Assembly (NCBI GenBank): GCA_024305745.1
Contig: JAHRBS010000014.1
Location: 2,239,501-2,303,500, forward strand
Direction: 5' to 3'
DNA from: Polyporus tsugae
Lineage: Eukaryota; Basidiomycota; Agaricomycetes; Polyporales; Polyporaceae
Length of the DNA: 64,000 nucleotides
The notes beneath the pieces are model-generated. The model saw nothing but the letters and a program-made list of their open reading frames with translations, did not search any database and had not been told where the DNA came from. Within the stretch, counting starts at the first letter, position 1; each line of letters opens with the position of its first letter. Of the stretch, positions 21,050-32,836 are shown piece by piece. Both the position numbers and the translations under genes were made by a program.

Positions 21050-24000
21050 TTAGAACTGCATTGGATGCTGCGCATGCTGGTTCTTGTAGTAATAGTCAAT
21101 TTTCTGTACTGGGTTCGTCGTTTGTATATGAAGTAAATCACGATGGTCAACACTTTCATATACCAGTATGGTTAATCGGCAAGCAGCGACATAAGGACAT
21201 TGTAGCTATGGTAGATAGCGGTGCTACTACTAAGTTCCTACATAGACAATTCGTAGAACAGAATAGGGTTACAACAAGGAAGTTGGCAAGGCCAATTCCT
21301 CTGTACAACATTGACGGTTCGGAAAACCGTGATGGTACAATCACAGAGGTTGCCGCGTTGGATATGGCAATCAGAGACCACAGGGAGAAGGTGGTCTTTA
21401 TAGTGACGGATATAGGAGAAGAGGATGTCATCATCGGCCTGGACTGGCTACGCGAGCACAACCCTGAAGTAGACTGGGAACGTGGCTCGCTGCGCCTGTC
21501 GAGATGTCCAGAGACATGCCCAGCTAACCAGAGAACCTCTGAACCTGTTGAGACCAAAGCGCGTGATACAGAAGTACGGCTTACGGCGCGCCGCGGTCCT
21601 CGACGGGCAAATAAGGTTAGGAAGGTTGGAAGGGTGCATGTGGCCGTGATGACTGAGGAGAAGGAGGAGGATAGGCCCTGGCCGCCAGGATTCCTGCCGC
21701 AGTGGGATGGAACTGAGACGTCTCTTCTCGATGCATGGGAGGATGGACAACGCCTTTATGGTGCTCCGCAACTGTTTGCTTCAGCAACATACACATATTT
21801 GCAACAACTCGCTGAGCAAGAGTACCAGAAGAAGGAAATCCGCCCCGTCAAAGAGATCGTACCCGAGCACTATCACGAATACTTGCATGTGTTCTCGAAA
21901 GACGTGTCCGAATGTTTGCCAGAACACGGACCCTATGACCATGCGATAGAGCTCGTGCCTGATGCAAAGATGTTCCATTCCCGTGTGTACCCCCTATCGC
22001 CCAGCGAACAAGGAGAGCTTGACAAGTTTCTTGCTGAGAACTTGGCCAAAGGCTATATTCAAGAGTCAAAGTCACTGATGTCGTTGCCGTTCTTCTTTGT
22101 CAAGAAGAAGGATGATAGCCTACGTCCAGTCCAGGACTATCGGCGACTCAACGAGATCACCATTAAGAACCGTTACCCACTACCGTTGGTATCGGATCTG
22201 ATGGATCGACTCAAGAAGGCCAAGTACTTCACAAAGCTCGATATTCGCTGGGGGTACAACAATGTGCGGGTTAAGGCCGGCAATGAGTGGAAGGCTGCCT
22301 TCGTGACCAATTGAGGGCTGTTCGAGCCAAACATTATGTTCTTTGGGCTAGCCAATTCACCCAGCACATTCTCTGCGCTCATGAACGACATCTTCAAGGA
22401 CCTCATCATACTCAGCAAAGTCACTATCTACCTCAATGACATCCTCATATTCACTGACAATCTCGAGGAACACCGCATATTGGTGCGCGAGGTCCTGAAA
22501 CGTCTTAAGGAGAACAACCTGTTCTGCAAGCCAGAGAAGTGCGAGTTCGAACAGCCTAAGGTGGAATACCTCGGTGTACTCATCTTGGAGAACTGCGTAG
22601 AGATGGATCCGGTGAAGGTGAAGGGTATTGCGGATTGGCCTGTCCCTCAGAACACCACAGATGTACGGAAGTTCCGCGGTTTCGCAAACTTCTATCGGCG
22701 GTTCATAAAGGACTTTAGTGCCATCTGCAAACCCTTGGATTGCCTCATGGGCAATGCGCCATGGCAATGGGGAGACAAAGAGCAGTCTGCCTTTGACGAA
22801 CTCAAGCGCTGCTTCACCAGAAGCCCTGTCCTGACGATCTATGATCCAGACCGCAACACCCGCATTGAAGTTGACGCATCTGGCTTCGCTACGGGCGCGG
22901 TTCTGTCTCAGGAGGGGGAAGACGGCAAATGGCACCCCATCACTTTTCACTCCGAGTCGATGAACGACGCTGAACGCAACTACAAGATCTACGACAAGGA
23001 GATGCTCGCCATCATTCGTGCCCTGCAGGCCTGGCGTCACTATCTCGAGGGTCTCCCCAGTGTGTTCGAGATCCAGTCGGACCACAAGAACCTCAAGTAT
23101 TGGCGTACAGCACAGAACCTCATACGCAGACAGGCACGATGGGCTCTCTATCTGTCACGATTTGACTTTGTCATCTCGCACAAACCTGGGACGTCTAATG
23201 GCAAGGCCAATGCACTGTCGAGACGGCCTGACCACCAGCACGAGGATGCAGATGACAATCTCGGTTGAATCTTGTTGCAACCAGAACGTTTCCGGGTACT
23301 GGCAGCCAAGAGAGGGCACCTATCGGTGGTTCCAGAGAAGGCACTGCTTCGGTGTATCTGCAAGTGTGGAGAGCATGAGCAGGAGGTCGTGGAGGCACTC
23401 AGTAAACTGGACAAACTTGGCCCAGCGCGCCTTCAGAATGACTTGGTGGACTGGAACAGTGAGCAAGGCCTGCTACTGTACCGAGGCAAAGTCTATGTCC
23501 CCAAGGACAACACACTGCGCACTGAGATTGTATGCATCCACCACGACCTCCCACCCGCTGGACACCCTGGGCAGTCAAAGACGTTGGTATTGGTCACGCG
23601 AAACTACTGGTGGCCAGGCATGGCAAAGTTCATTAAGGATTACATTGAGACCTGTGACACCTGTCGCTGTGGCAAGGGTTTGCATGCCAAACTGCACGGT
23701 CCTCTTCAACCAAATGAAATCCCTGATGGCCCAGGCCAGATTGTGATGTGCGACTTCATCACTGGACTCCCAGAGGTGGATGGATACAATGTGCTTCAGC
23801 TCATCGCTGATTGGCATGGAAAGATGATACATCTTATTCCTTGCACCGAGGAGATCGACACAGAAGGAGCTGCTGACAACTTCATCCGAGAACATTTTCG
23901 TCTTCGCAGGCTGCCACGGAAGATCATCTCTGATTGTGGGCCCCAGTTCTCAAGCAAGCTCTTCTGCGCCGTACTCAAGGGACTCGGCATAGAAAGCGCA

Positions 24001-24808
24001 ATGTCCACAGCCTACCACCCGCAGACAGATGGGCAATCGGAACAATGGAACCAGGAGATAGAGGTATACCTTCGTATGTTCTGCTCACGGCGCCGCGATG
24101 ACTGGGTCAAGTGGCTGCTGATTGCAGAGTTCGCCTTCAACTCGCACCAGCACTCGTCAATGGGTTATTCGCCGTTCTACCTCATGTATGGCTACGAACC
24201 CCAGTTCCACATTCCGATGTTGCCCACAGCGGTGCCTGCAGCTGATGAACACCAGGAGGAGTGGCGATAGGCGCGAGAGGATGCAACCGCGGCGTTGACT
24301 CTAGCAGCTGAGCGGATGAAGGAGTACTATGATTGGTATGTCCGTGACGCTCCAGAATTCAAGGAAGGCCAGAAGGTGTGGCTCAATACGAGGAACTTCC
24401 GCATTCCTGGAGTCTCTTGGAAACTGGTGGATCGGTATGCTGGCCCGTATCCGGTTGTACGCAAGGTGGGCAATCTGGCTTACGAGCTCAGACTCCCCAA
24501 GGACCTTGTAATCCACCCAGTATTCCACGTTTCTCTCTTGCTTCCGCACAAGGAGAGTCGACTCCCCGGTCGTCACCCGGCAGAGCCAGCGGCAATTGAG
24601 GTGGAGGGGGAGGAAGAGTACGAAGTGGAGGAAGTGTTGGAGTCGCAGTGGTATGGGTGGTGGAAGAAACTGCAGTACCTCGTACACTGAAAGGGTTGGG
24701 GCCCTGAACACGACAGCTGGGAGGGTGGACCTTACAAACGCGCCGCAACTCATGCAGAAATTCCATTCAACGCACGCAGAGGCGCCTGGTCCTCTCAAGA
24801 AGACTTAG
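21046..24808 (+). pseudogene. pol: Pol of element 2: protease, RT, RNase H, integrase, chromodomain (four stops)
   Basis: One frame runs the whole length without a frameshift. The protease has the intact DSGAT site (~21217) and VIIGLDWL. Reverse transcriptase starts near 21950, RNase H follows to ~23220, then an HHCC/DDE integrase (zinc finger ~23530-23660, catalytic core ~23740-24060) and a chromodomain that begins near 24610. Stops are TGA 22312, TGA 23266, TAG 24268 and TGA 24688. Each fits a single C-to-T or G-to-A change at a codon whose family residue is Arg, Arg, Gln and Trp. The RT catalytic box reads YLND in place of YxDD. Non-functional, but decayed only by point changes. Confidence 0.9.
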
Positions 24809-24827
24809 TCGTGAAGGCACGACCCTT

Positions 24828-24838
24828 AGGAGGGGGGT
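24828..24838 (+). other. Polypurine tract of element 2
   Basis: The purine run AGGAGGGGGG precedes the 3' LTR by a few bases, as in element 1. Confidence 0.6.
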
Positions 24839-24840
24839 AT

Positions 24841-25284
24841 TGTCATGAATGTTCCATTCGGCACCTACTACCAGCGCCTTAGTTTCCTTTTTTGGACGAT
24901 CTACTTCTCACATCGTACTTATTGTTCTCCATTGCATTGTATCTTGTCCTTTGTTCCTCAGCACAATAGCTCCTTATTGTCTGTTGTCGCTATTGTTCCA
25001 TTTCCATTGTTCACCCGTGTCCATAGTTACCTATTGTCCCCAGGTTCTCATTGTCCTCTATACGTATATAAGGACCTGTACTTTGCTGCCTGGAGACCTC
25101 AGTTTCGACCTCTTGTCTCCAGGTAAGCCTCGCTGTATTTCCCTTGTTAGTTACCTCACTCAATACATCTTGTCTCCAGCCCTGACCGTCGAGCCTTGCT
25201 CCGCTCTCGCTGCACAAGTGCTTGTTGACACCCTTGCTCGTCTTGTAAGTCTCCCTGGTCCTTACTCGACAGCCAGTCGTAACA
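24841..25284 (+). repeat. 3' LTR of element 2 (mosaic)
   Basis: The LTR is 444 bp. It is identical to the 5' LTR up to about 25186 and then diverges by about 17 substitutions in ~99 nt, including the TAACA end. The following sequence is BTB exon 2 on the other strand. Confidence 0.9.
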
Positions 25285-25728
25285 ATTTGGTGGAACAAGA
25301 AGCTGAACTCGCAAGAAAACAAGCTAAGACGCACCGGAATGCTGTCAACATGATATGGTAGAATGCGATGCAAAAACTCATATTCGTTGAGACTTTGGCA
25401 AGAGCACCCAGAGAAAGTGCGCTACGTCCTCCGGGGAGTCCGAAATGTGGACAACTGGGCACCTTTCCAGCATCTCCTCCGCGTCAGGGCTTGACGAGGA
25501 GAGCATGTTGGTAAAGATTGTTGACTGCGCTGCAAGCAGTGCATGATACACGCAAAATGTGGTATGTCCTGCGACGAGAACAATGCTTCCATCATTGAAC
25601 CAGAACTCTTCGTGGTGCTTGAGGCTATTGGGGTCAGTCGCCCCTACGGCAGAAGACTGAGGAGAAGGGTCTTCTGTGGTGCGAGGTCTTTTCTGTGTTC
25701 GAGCATTGTCATAAATATCGGCCGACAT
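25285..25728 (-). pseudogene. BTB/POZ gene truncated by element 2 (copy 6)
   Basis: The ATG at 25728 opens a BTB exon (EFWFNDGSIVLVAGHTTF, VYHALLAAQSTIF, VAHFLWVLLPKSQ) that is open to ~25390. Sequence at 25285-25340 aligns with the start of exon 2 of copy 7 and ends at TTCCACCAAAT, where the LTR begins. The remaining ~230 codons are missing. It is closest to copy 7, its neighbour in the same orientation. Confidence 0.75.
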
Positions 25729-25901
25729 GGCATGCCAAGATGAGTGATGATGGATGTGCAAGACCTTAGACCTACCACAAAGCACAGCCGCCTGCCGATC
25801 GTCGTTGTGATGGTCAACACACGTGATAATGGCAGAGCTGTGACAACACGCGTTCAAACCTCCTCAGCCTGAGAGCCATTGCGGCGCCAGTGCCTGCGCA
25901 C

Positions 25902-26400
25902 TATAACAGGACCCCCGCATATCCCCCAAGAGGTCATATCCCAAAATAACCGAAAATGGGCCCGTAGGGCCCAGAATGTTACATCCAAATCACCGAAAAT
26001 GACCTCTGGAAGCGGCCATCTAATATACCCAAAAATGACCCTCAGATTGGGAGGTCCTATGCCGGGCCACCAAAAATTGGCCATCAAGGTGGTCGTCCGG
26101 CCGGCGCTTTCCTGTTTGGTCCAAGTAAGCCGACCTGACCTCCCGACAAGGAACAGGACCCGTAAATCGGCCAAAACTGTTAAACTTGGTTTCAGACAAG
26201 GTCATTTGGTCAAAACTTTGCGCCAAATTTGGATAAGCGCCCTGGAGGTCACATCCTGCCGATCCCCGGAAATGGGTGGATTTTTACCAGGTCATAGGAA
26301 CATAACCGATTTTGGGCCGTCTGGCCACCACCGAAAATGGTCAAAATGGGGTCCGGCCCGGATATGACCTCTTGGGGGATATTTGGGGGTCCTGCTATAA
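25902..26400. mobile_element. Non-autonomous terminal-inverted-repeat element, MULE-like
   Basis: The ends are ~40-bp inverted repeats with few mismatches, TATAACAGGACCCCC... and its complement ...GGGGGTCCTGCTATA, both containing ATATCCCCCAAGAGGTCATA. Flanks are CCTGCGCAC (25893-25901) and CCTGTGCGC (26401-26409), which match at 7 of 9 positions with both differences being transitions. A 9-bp duplication is typical of Mutator-like elements. No coding capacity in 499 bp. Confidence 0.7.
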
Positions 26401-26409
26401 CCTGTGCGC

Positions 26410-26787
26410 CGTACGTGGCTTATGCCCGTTCGACTTATTGATTGTTAGTGCAAGTAAGTGATTAACTGTTCCTACCTGCTGGGGGGATGGTCAACATGTG
26501 TGCGACCATAGTAGGATGTGCCACTGCTGGGGACAATCACACAGCACACCTGACAAGGGCAAGTAAGGCGAAAAGTGTGCTAACACCATGGACAGTCCAA
26601 GTGGCTGTTTTCAAAGGGAATGGAGTTGGATTGGGTGTATGCACGGATCACCAAGAGTTAAGGTCGCAATGTACGTAGAGCGCCGGCCTGCTGGCAGAAA
26701 GCAGGGTACGAGACGAGATATCGAGTCCTCGTGAGCAATGCATGCGCATATAGCTCAGAGGAACATACTCGTCATAAGTATTAATAG
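26410..26787. other. Spacer, nothing recognised
   Basis: The gap lies downstream of BTB copy 7. Only short frames without resemblance are present. Confidence 0.4.
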
Positions 26788-27914
26788 TTACGGAGTGTCA
26801 CCTATCACCTCATCTCCATCTCCTTCGCTCAGAACCCAACCCTCCACCTTGACATCAAATATTTGTGGAAGCTCGTACCACACCTGCCTGCGCGCACAAA
26901 CATCCCGCTTGACTGCAGCCTTCTCACACAGGTCACAGAGGCTGAGGTCCTCTGCCCAGTCGTGTATCCACCCCTCCCAGCTCGCCAGCACGTCCACGTC
27001 CGACGTGCACTCGTCCTCGACCACCAGCTCCAGCATGGATTGCAAAGCGCTCCAACAGCGGACCGGGCTCGTGCACTCCTCACCTGCCTGCGTCATGCCA
27101 AAAACCGCTCAGACAATTACGATGGCCTGCTCGGCGAGCTCGTTCCTGCCGTGGATGCAGCACTTGATGTCCTTCCGACACAGGTACTCTACGGTCCTGT
27201 CTTTGTGCCTATGGCCGTCGACAATGTCGCCACCCAGCAAGGCGCACTTGTAGAAAGCGATCGGGAGCAGCGCGGGCCTGTCCACCAGCCTGGCCAGGTT
27301 GACGACACCGATGGCATATTGGGACCGCAATCAGACGACACCCCCGCTGCCGCATGTCCAGGTGTCGAAGTCGCTGGTGAAGTACTCTTGGAGGGCCTTG
27401 ATCGCTTGGTCGAGGACATCCTGGACGTTGTACTTATGCGCGAGGCGGATGATGGCGGAGATTTGGTGGAAGGAAAAGGTGGTTTTGCGAGAATACAGCC
27501 TAAGGTGCAGCATGTTGTGAGTATTGCACGGTTATCTACAATCTGAATAACTCACAACCGCTGAGACTTGGGCAAGAGCACCCGGAGAAAATGCGCCACG
27601 TCTTTTGGGGCGTCCGACAGGTGGACGGTGGGACACCCTTCTATCATCTCCTTGGCACTAGGACTCAACGATGTGAACATATCTGCGAAGATGGTGGACT
27701 GCGCCGCCAACAGTGCGCGATATACGTGGAAAGCGGTGGTCCGCCGGGCGACAAGGATGATACTGCCATCGTCGAACCAGAACTCATTGTGGTGCTTGAG
27801 ATTGTTCAAGTTGCCACTAGCAGCGGTCGTGTCAGTTGTGGAGGACTGTAGATGAGTTTCTTCGGCCGTGCGAGGTTGTTTCTGTGGGCAAGCTTCGTCA
27901 CAATCAGCCGACAT
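26788..27914 (-). pseudogene. BTB/POZ gene with two in-frame TGA codons (copy 7)
   Basis: The ATG at 27914 starts exon 1 with the BTB domain (EFWFDDGSIILVARRTT, HVYRALLAAQSTIFADMF, VAHFLRVLLPKSQ). Exon 2 from about 27513 has IIRLAHKYNVQDVLDQAI. The same frame then runs to 26788, interrupted only by TGA at 27331 and TGA at 27109. The family has Arg at the second position (LSRLF), so CGA-to-TGA fits. The C-terminal block (LCEKA..., QVWYELPQIFDVKVEGW) is kept. Apart from two point changes the gene is whole, so inactivation looks recent. Confidence 0.8.
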
Positions 27915-28839
27915 GTCGGGAAAAGAAGTTTGTGATGGCCATGGCAACTCAAACAGGCAACACATGTGATCATAGGCTGGCTGTGATAAAACACGTTCCT
28001 AACACCTATGCCGTCATGTCGACTCTCCGTGCCGTGGATGAAGGACATCCCGCGCACTGAGTCTTGCCAATAACATAACTCCAATCGCAAGTGAGTCCCA
28101 GGCATCCCTTGCCTCCATCAGAGTACCAAGGTCCTTGGGATTCGATGGGGTGGCATGTCCCAGGCTGCCAAGACTCGTGCGCCATGGAGACCAGTGGGAA
28201 ATGTTTCTTCCGATCCACCGATAACCCCCATGCATACGTTCATTCAGTGGAAGCTGGCAGTGATCTACGGCCCTGATCGTCCTATTCACAGCCCTGCACT
28301 CGACTTGGCAGCCTTCGAGGTTATGCTCGATGGACTATCTGCACAATGTGTGACCCGATGACACGTCCTGAGCATCCGGATGCTGGCCAGGGCCGTAGTG
28401 TCTGTCCCTCACTGTCTACCAAACCGGCGGACCCTCTCCGACATTGAACCCCATCACCTGTCTCTTTCAGCTGTACTCCTAGTGCTTTCACTTTGTACTA
28501 TCATCAGGTTGGCAAGGCATTCTACTTGAGTGTGATGACGTACCTTGGTTGGCTTTGTCAAACTCGTCTTTCGATCTACGGTTGAAGAGCCGCGCGTGCT
28601 CAACGAGAGTGCGGTTAGCCTATTGAGCCTAGGAGCTCGAGAAGGTTACCCGGAATTGCGAAGATGCGGGCCATGAGGAGGAAGGGTTCTGGTAGTGACC
28701 CCACAGAAAAGCTTTGGTCAAGGTAAAATGAATGTTTCGAGGAGCATATAAAGATGAAAGTATTTCTCCTAACCTAACATGAGCCTATCAGTATGTTTTT
28801 GAGGGATAGAACATAGGCGTCATACCCTCAGCTAGTATG
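27915..28839. other. Intergenic up to the Plavaka element
   Basis: The part near 27950-28010 resembles the upstream region of copy 6 (CACRTGTGAT...GGCTGTGA...ACACG). No gene is supported from 28010 to 28839. Confidence 0.45.
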
Positions 28840-28871
28840 TGTCGGAAATTTCCCAACACCATCCGGATGCA
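28840..28871 (+). repeat. Left terminal inverted repeat of the Plavaka element
   Basis: The first 14 bases match the right end perfectly, and about 26 of 32 match overall. Confidence 0.75.
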
Positions 28872-28990
28872 GTAAGCATCCGCTTCGCATCACAATGCGT
28901 CCAGATTCCATTGTGAGGCATCTCGGATACACCGGGAGCCTCGGGATCAGGCCCTGGGCATCCGGCCCAAGGTACCCGCATCCGGTTCCT
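28860..28990. repeat. Left subterminal GGATGC/GCATCC repeats
   Basis: Copies in both orientations appear at about 28865, 28877, 28958 and 28977. In CACTA elements such repeats bind an element-encoded protein. Confidence 0.55.
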
Positions 28991-29225
28991 GGGACCACAA
29001 TCTGGATAGATCTGCAAAGATAAGATGCCATTGTGAGGCCTCCATCCAAGCTCAACCAGAACGTCTCCGTACTTCTCCCTCAGCCCCTGTGTCCTTACAT
29101 CTGCGGCTCGGTTGACGACTCGGAGGTTTAACTGTGTAATCCACCAAGGTAATGTCTTGCTTTCTCTGTACTTTGCTTAATTCCTGACCCATAATGATAT
29201 GTTCTCCCATTTTCTAGGCTCTCCA

Positions 29226-32200
29226 ATGGCGCAATCCTGCCCCTCCGTAACAGGAGACATGCGACAATGTGGAATATGCGGGATGAATGTGAAGCGTAGA
29301 GGGCTGGCAAGCCATGAGCGAGCCTGTAGGGCGAAGGCCATGGTGGAGGTGGACGCAACAAGGCTCGTTCAAGCAACTTGAGCGCAGGCACACCAAGGTA
29401 CATCTCTCGAATCTGGTGCCGGCACTTCCGCGATCCTCATCATTGTCTCATCAGTGGCCATTGGTCAATCTGCCTCCGCGACAATCAACCTCGCTCCCCA
29501 ACCACTCAGTGCCCCCTGCCATCCTGGCAGGAGTTCAGGATCCGGTGAGTAAACTTTCATTGTGTCGTTTGGCGTGCTTTGCTAATACACTGTATACACA
29601 GCTTTTGTGCCCACTGCGAGTACATCGCAAAGTCGCCCGGGGGGACTTTCAAGAGGTATGTGCATGTGGCGCGATGTTCCTGTGCGTGCGCAACTGAGGC
29701 TCAACGATGATGGCCCTCCAGATCTCAATCCTGAAGTGCCAGACGGACCTAGCGTGCTCTTGCCGCCATCGCCGCCGCCGCCGCCATCATTTGAGATCGA
29801 TGACTTCAAGACTGAGTATCATCCCAAAGCGCACCGCGACCCCATCGTCCACCACTTTGATGACTTCACGCGCGAACCTCCACCCATCGACTTCAGCAAA
29901 CTCAATCATGAGCCTTGGCAACCCGCGTTTGATAGCCGTCTTGACTTTGAGCTTGCGGAGTTCATGCTCGGTGCCGACCTCAATAAGGGACAGATTATGA
30001 TGTTGATGGTGCTTATCCAGCGTATCGTTGCGGACCCCTTGCAGCTGTTGCTTATGTCATACACGGACGTTAAGAATGCATGGTCTGCTGCTTCCCACAA
30101 GCAGCCTGCTGTCTGTATCTGTTCTATCACTGTACTGTAGCATGATTTAATGTACCCATATCCCAGTTCGAAGAAGCAAAGATCAACGTGCCATATGGTG
30201 ATGAAGCACAAACATTCTCATTCTGGCACCGATCCTTGTGGGACTGGGGATTGAAGTTAGCGGGGGACCCTATGTTGGCACATCTCTTTACATGGCACGC
30301 TGTCAAGTTGCACAAGTGGGATGGGCGGCAATGGGTTCACTTTGTTGATGAGCCCAACACTGGTGACCTTTGGTGGGAGATACAGGTGGGTAAGATATTA
30401 GTAGTATGTCTCAACATGTGATAGCTAATAAAACAGAGTAGACCCAGATTCCAGAAGATGGCCATGTGCTAGCCTTCATCCTATACGCCAACAAAACACG
30501 TCTTTCATCATTTGGCAGTCAAAAAGGCTATCCGATTATTGCACGCCTTGCGAACCTCCCTGCTGAGGTGCGAAACAGCAATGGATATGGAGGTGGGATA
30601 GTTGTTGGTCTTCTTCCAATTGTAGGTGCAACAATAGTGAAAATCGAACAGTATTGATAATTGTAAATATAGGTTGAGGATGAGAAGGAGGAAGGGAAGC
30701 CTGGCTTTATCGCTCTTAAGCGCGTGGTCTGGCATGAAGCCTTTTGGATTCTATTGGCCATGGTGGCGAAGTGGGCGCAGTTGGGGCATTCTTTTAAATG
30801 TGGTGACAATATTGTGCGGGTTCTCTATCCTATTATTCTGCTCTTGGTGTCAGACTATGAAGAGCAGTATGTTTTTAATCTCTGCTTTAAAAATGACAAT
30901 TAAAACTTTGCTAGGTCAATAATGGCTCTAATCCGGGGTCTTCGGGGTGTGGCACCCTGTCCAGTTTGCCTCATTCCACAGGATCAACAAGTCCATCTAA
31001 GCCGCATACCTTTGCATCCATTACGTACCAAAGAAGAGGCACATGCAGTAGTAGGACAACTCTATACCACCCATGCCCAACAAGAGAGCCAGCTTAAACC
31101 GCAGGGACTTCGTCCAATTGAGGTAAGTTGTATGTTAATTATATACACTTCATGTTTTGACGCATTTTGCAGAATGTCTTTTGGCGAATTCCTTACTGCG
31201 ATCCCTACTGTGCTCTATCATGGGATCGACTTCATGCATATCATATTGGACTTTTTAGTGACCATCTGTTTGATGAGTTTCAAAAAGTTGTCAAGCTCCT
31301 TGGACATAATGTTAAGGTTCAGATTGACACCCAGTATGTGTTCTTACAATTCACTTTTAGAAATGCACTCATTGCCAGTGATTATCAGGTTTGATCAAAT
31401 CCCAAGCTGGCATGAGCTCAATCATTACTCTCAGATCTGCAAAGTCAATTTCACAGATGGAACCAAATATCAAGACATATCCAAAGTGAGTACTATATTA
31501 ACATCTATGATTTTATTTATACTCATAGTAGAGTTTCAAGCTCATTGTGCCCACAAGTTACAATGCACTGATCAAAAACACTCGTGGATATCACATCCTC
31601 AAGGCCACCAGGCATTACAACATTTTGGATGCATTGGCAGGGCTCAAAGTTCACACTACACCTACTATAGAATGGTATCAAGATGAGTTGCCCAGATTTT
31701 CTCAATCTATTGAGGTATATGCTAGAAGTGTTGGTGCATCATGCTGGTACTTATATATACATACAGGAATATTCTCAGGTCTATCCAGACAAAAACTGGA
31801 ACTTCCCCAAGATGCATAGTCATCAGCATGCACCTATCGACATTCTTGCAAAGGGGGTAACCAGCAACTATAATACCAAACCCTCAGAACAAATGCATGG
31901 TGACTTGAAGCACATATATTCTGAGCATACCAACTATAAAAATATTGAGGGACAGGTGCATTCATATATTATTGGAAGTAAAAGTGTGGCATGAATCTTA
32001 CTGAAACCTTTAATCATCACTTACTAGATCACCCAAGTCAATCATCAATTCCTCATTGCCAAATCAGTGCAATACCAGCTCAATATCTTAGATGACTACC
32101 TCAATCCAAAGAAGGAGAAGTTGTCTGAATTTGAGTTCATCACAGTCCACCTTGGTGCACGAGAAAAACCTACAACACTTGTCTCAATTGAAGCCGAAAA

Positions 32201-32836
32201 TGACAAGGATGTTGTATTCCCCTGCTTCCGCCTGCGACTTGCAGAACACTTGAGCACAGTAGTTCCACCCCAGGACCAGCCAAATGGGAGGCGCATAACT
32301 CTGCAACTACATGATGAGGTTTGTTTTTTCACCCTTTACAGTAGGAGCTATTTAATCACATTCAATATCAGATCATCGAGTCCAGATATATCAAAGTCAA
32401 ATACGAGTCACTTGTCGACTGGCGTCTCAAGGTGGACCACCTCTGCTCTTCCCCCAATTTCTTTAACAAGGGAGCACGGTATGATGGCATTATATTCAAG
32501 GACGGGACAAGAGGGTATCTATTTGGGAAACTCCGGTTTGTATTCCTGTCGCAGGTTGCCCACGTTGACTATCCGGTGGCATTGGTCAAAGTGCTCGACA
32601 TTGTCCATCACGGTGCTCGCGCTGTTCTCGATTGTGACCTGGGCCTCTGTTGGGTGCGATCAAGGGGGAAGGATGCGGAGCCATTGCGATTCATCCCAGC
32701 ACAGTGGATTATTTGGGGGGCTCTGATTGTGAAGGACCATGGATGCGAGTTTGGTGACGAGTATCTTGTTATTGATGTGGTGGACTCGGACATGTTTCTA
32801 CAATGTAAACAGCATGTTCCATACTGGTACGGATAG
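29226..32836 (+). CDS. Plavaka-type transposase
   Basis: The gene has about eleven exons with short introns. An N-terminal C2H2-like finger (CGICGMNV...HERAC, from ATG 29226) is followed by a Pro-rich linker near 29760. The conserved core then follows: FSFWHRSLWDWGLKL near 30220, EEQSIMALIRGLRG across the 30862/30914 junction with CPVCLIP just after, LSWDRLHAYHIGLFSDHLF near 31215, VNFTDGTKYQDISK to 31485, and a C-terminal region ending at TAG 32836. These blocks are characteristic of the basidiomycete Plavaka family, distant relatives of CACTA transposases, which cut and paste DNA between terminal inverted repeats. Junctions from 30.1 to 32.4 kb join in frame with no stop found. The first 400 bp of exon structure are not resolved. 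Probably functional. Confidence 0.82.

Larger units (their letters stand above)
18850..25284 (+). mobile_element. Ty3/gypsy chromovirus, probable LTR recombinant (element 2)
   Basis: The element is 6435 bp with 444-bp LTRs beginning TGTCAT and ending TAACA. Order is the same as in element 1, and pol ends with a chromodomain. There is no target duplication: the left flank ends CTCTT and the right flank begins ATTTG. The left flank is BTB copy 5 on the plus strand and the right flank is exon 2 of BTB copy 6 on the minus strand. The first ~345 nt of the two LTRs are identical, but the last ~99 nt differ at about 17 positions. These features together suggest the element joins two former insertions. 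Confidence 0.9.

Noticed and set aside
7771..25284. Proof of repeat-induced point mutation (RIP)
   Set aside because: The C-to-T bias is suggestive, but the LTR changes favour CpG. Methylation decay explains them without RIP, and no statistics could be run.
25285..25375. Internal region of a second LTR element after the right LTR (TTTGGTGGAAC resembles a tRNA primer site)
   Set aside because: The same bases, on the minus strand, align with the start of BTB exon 2 in copy 7, so they are host flank.
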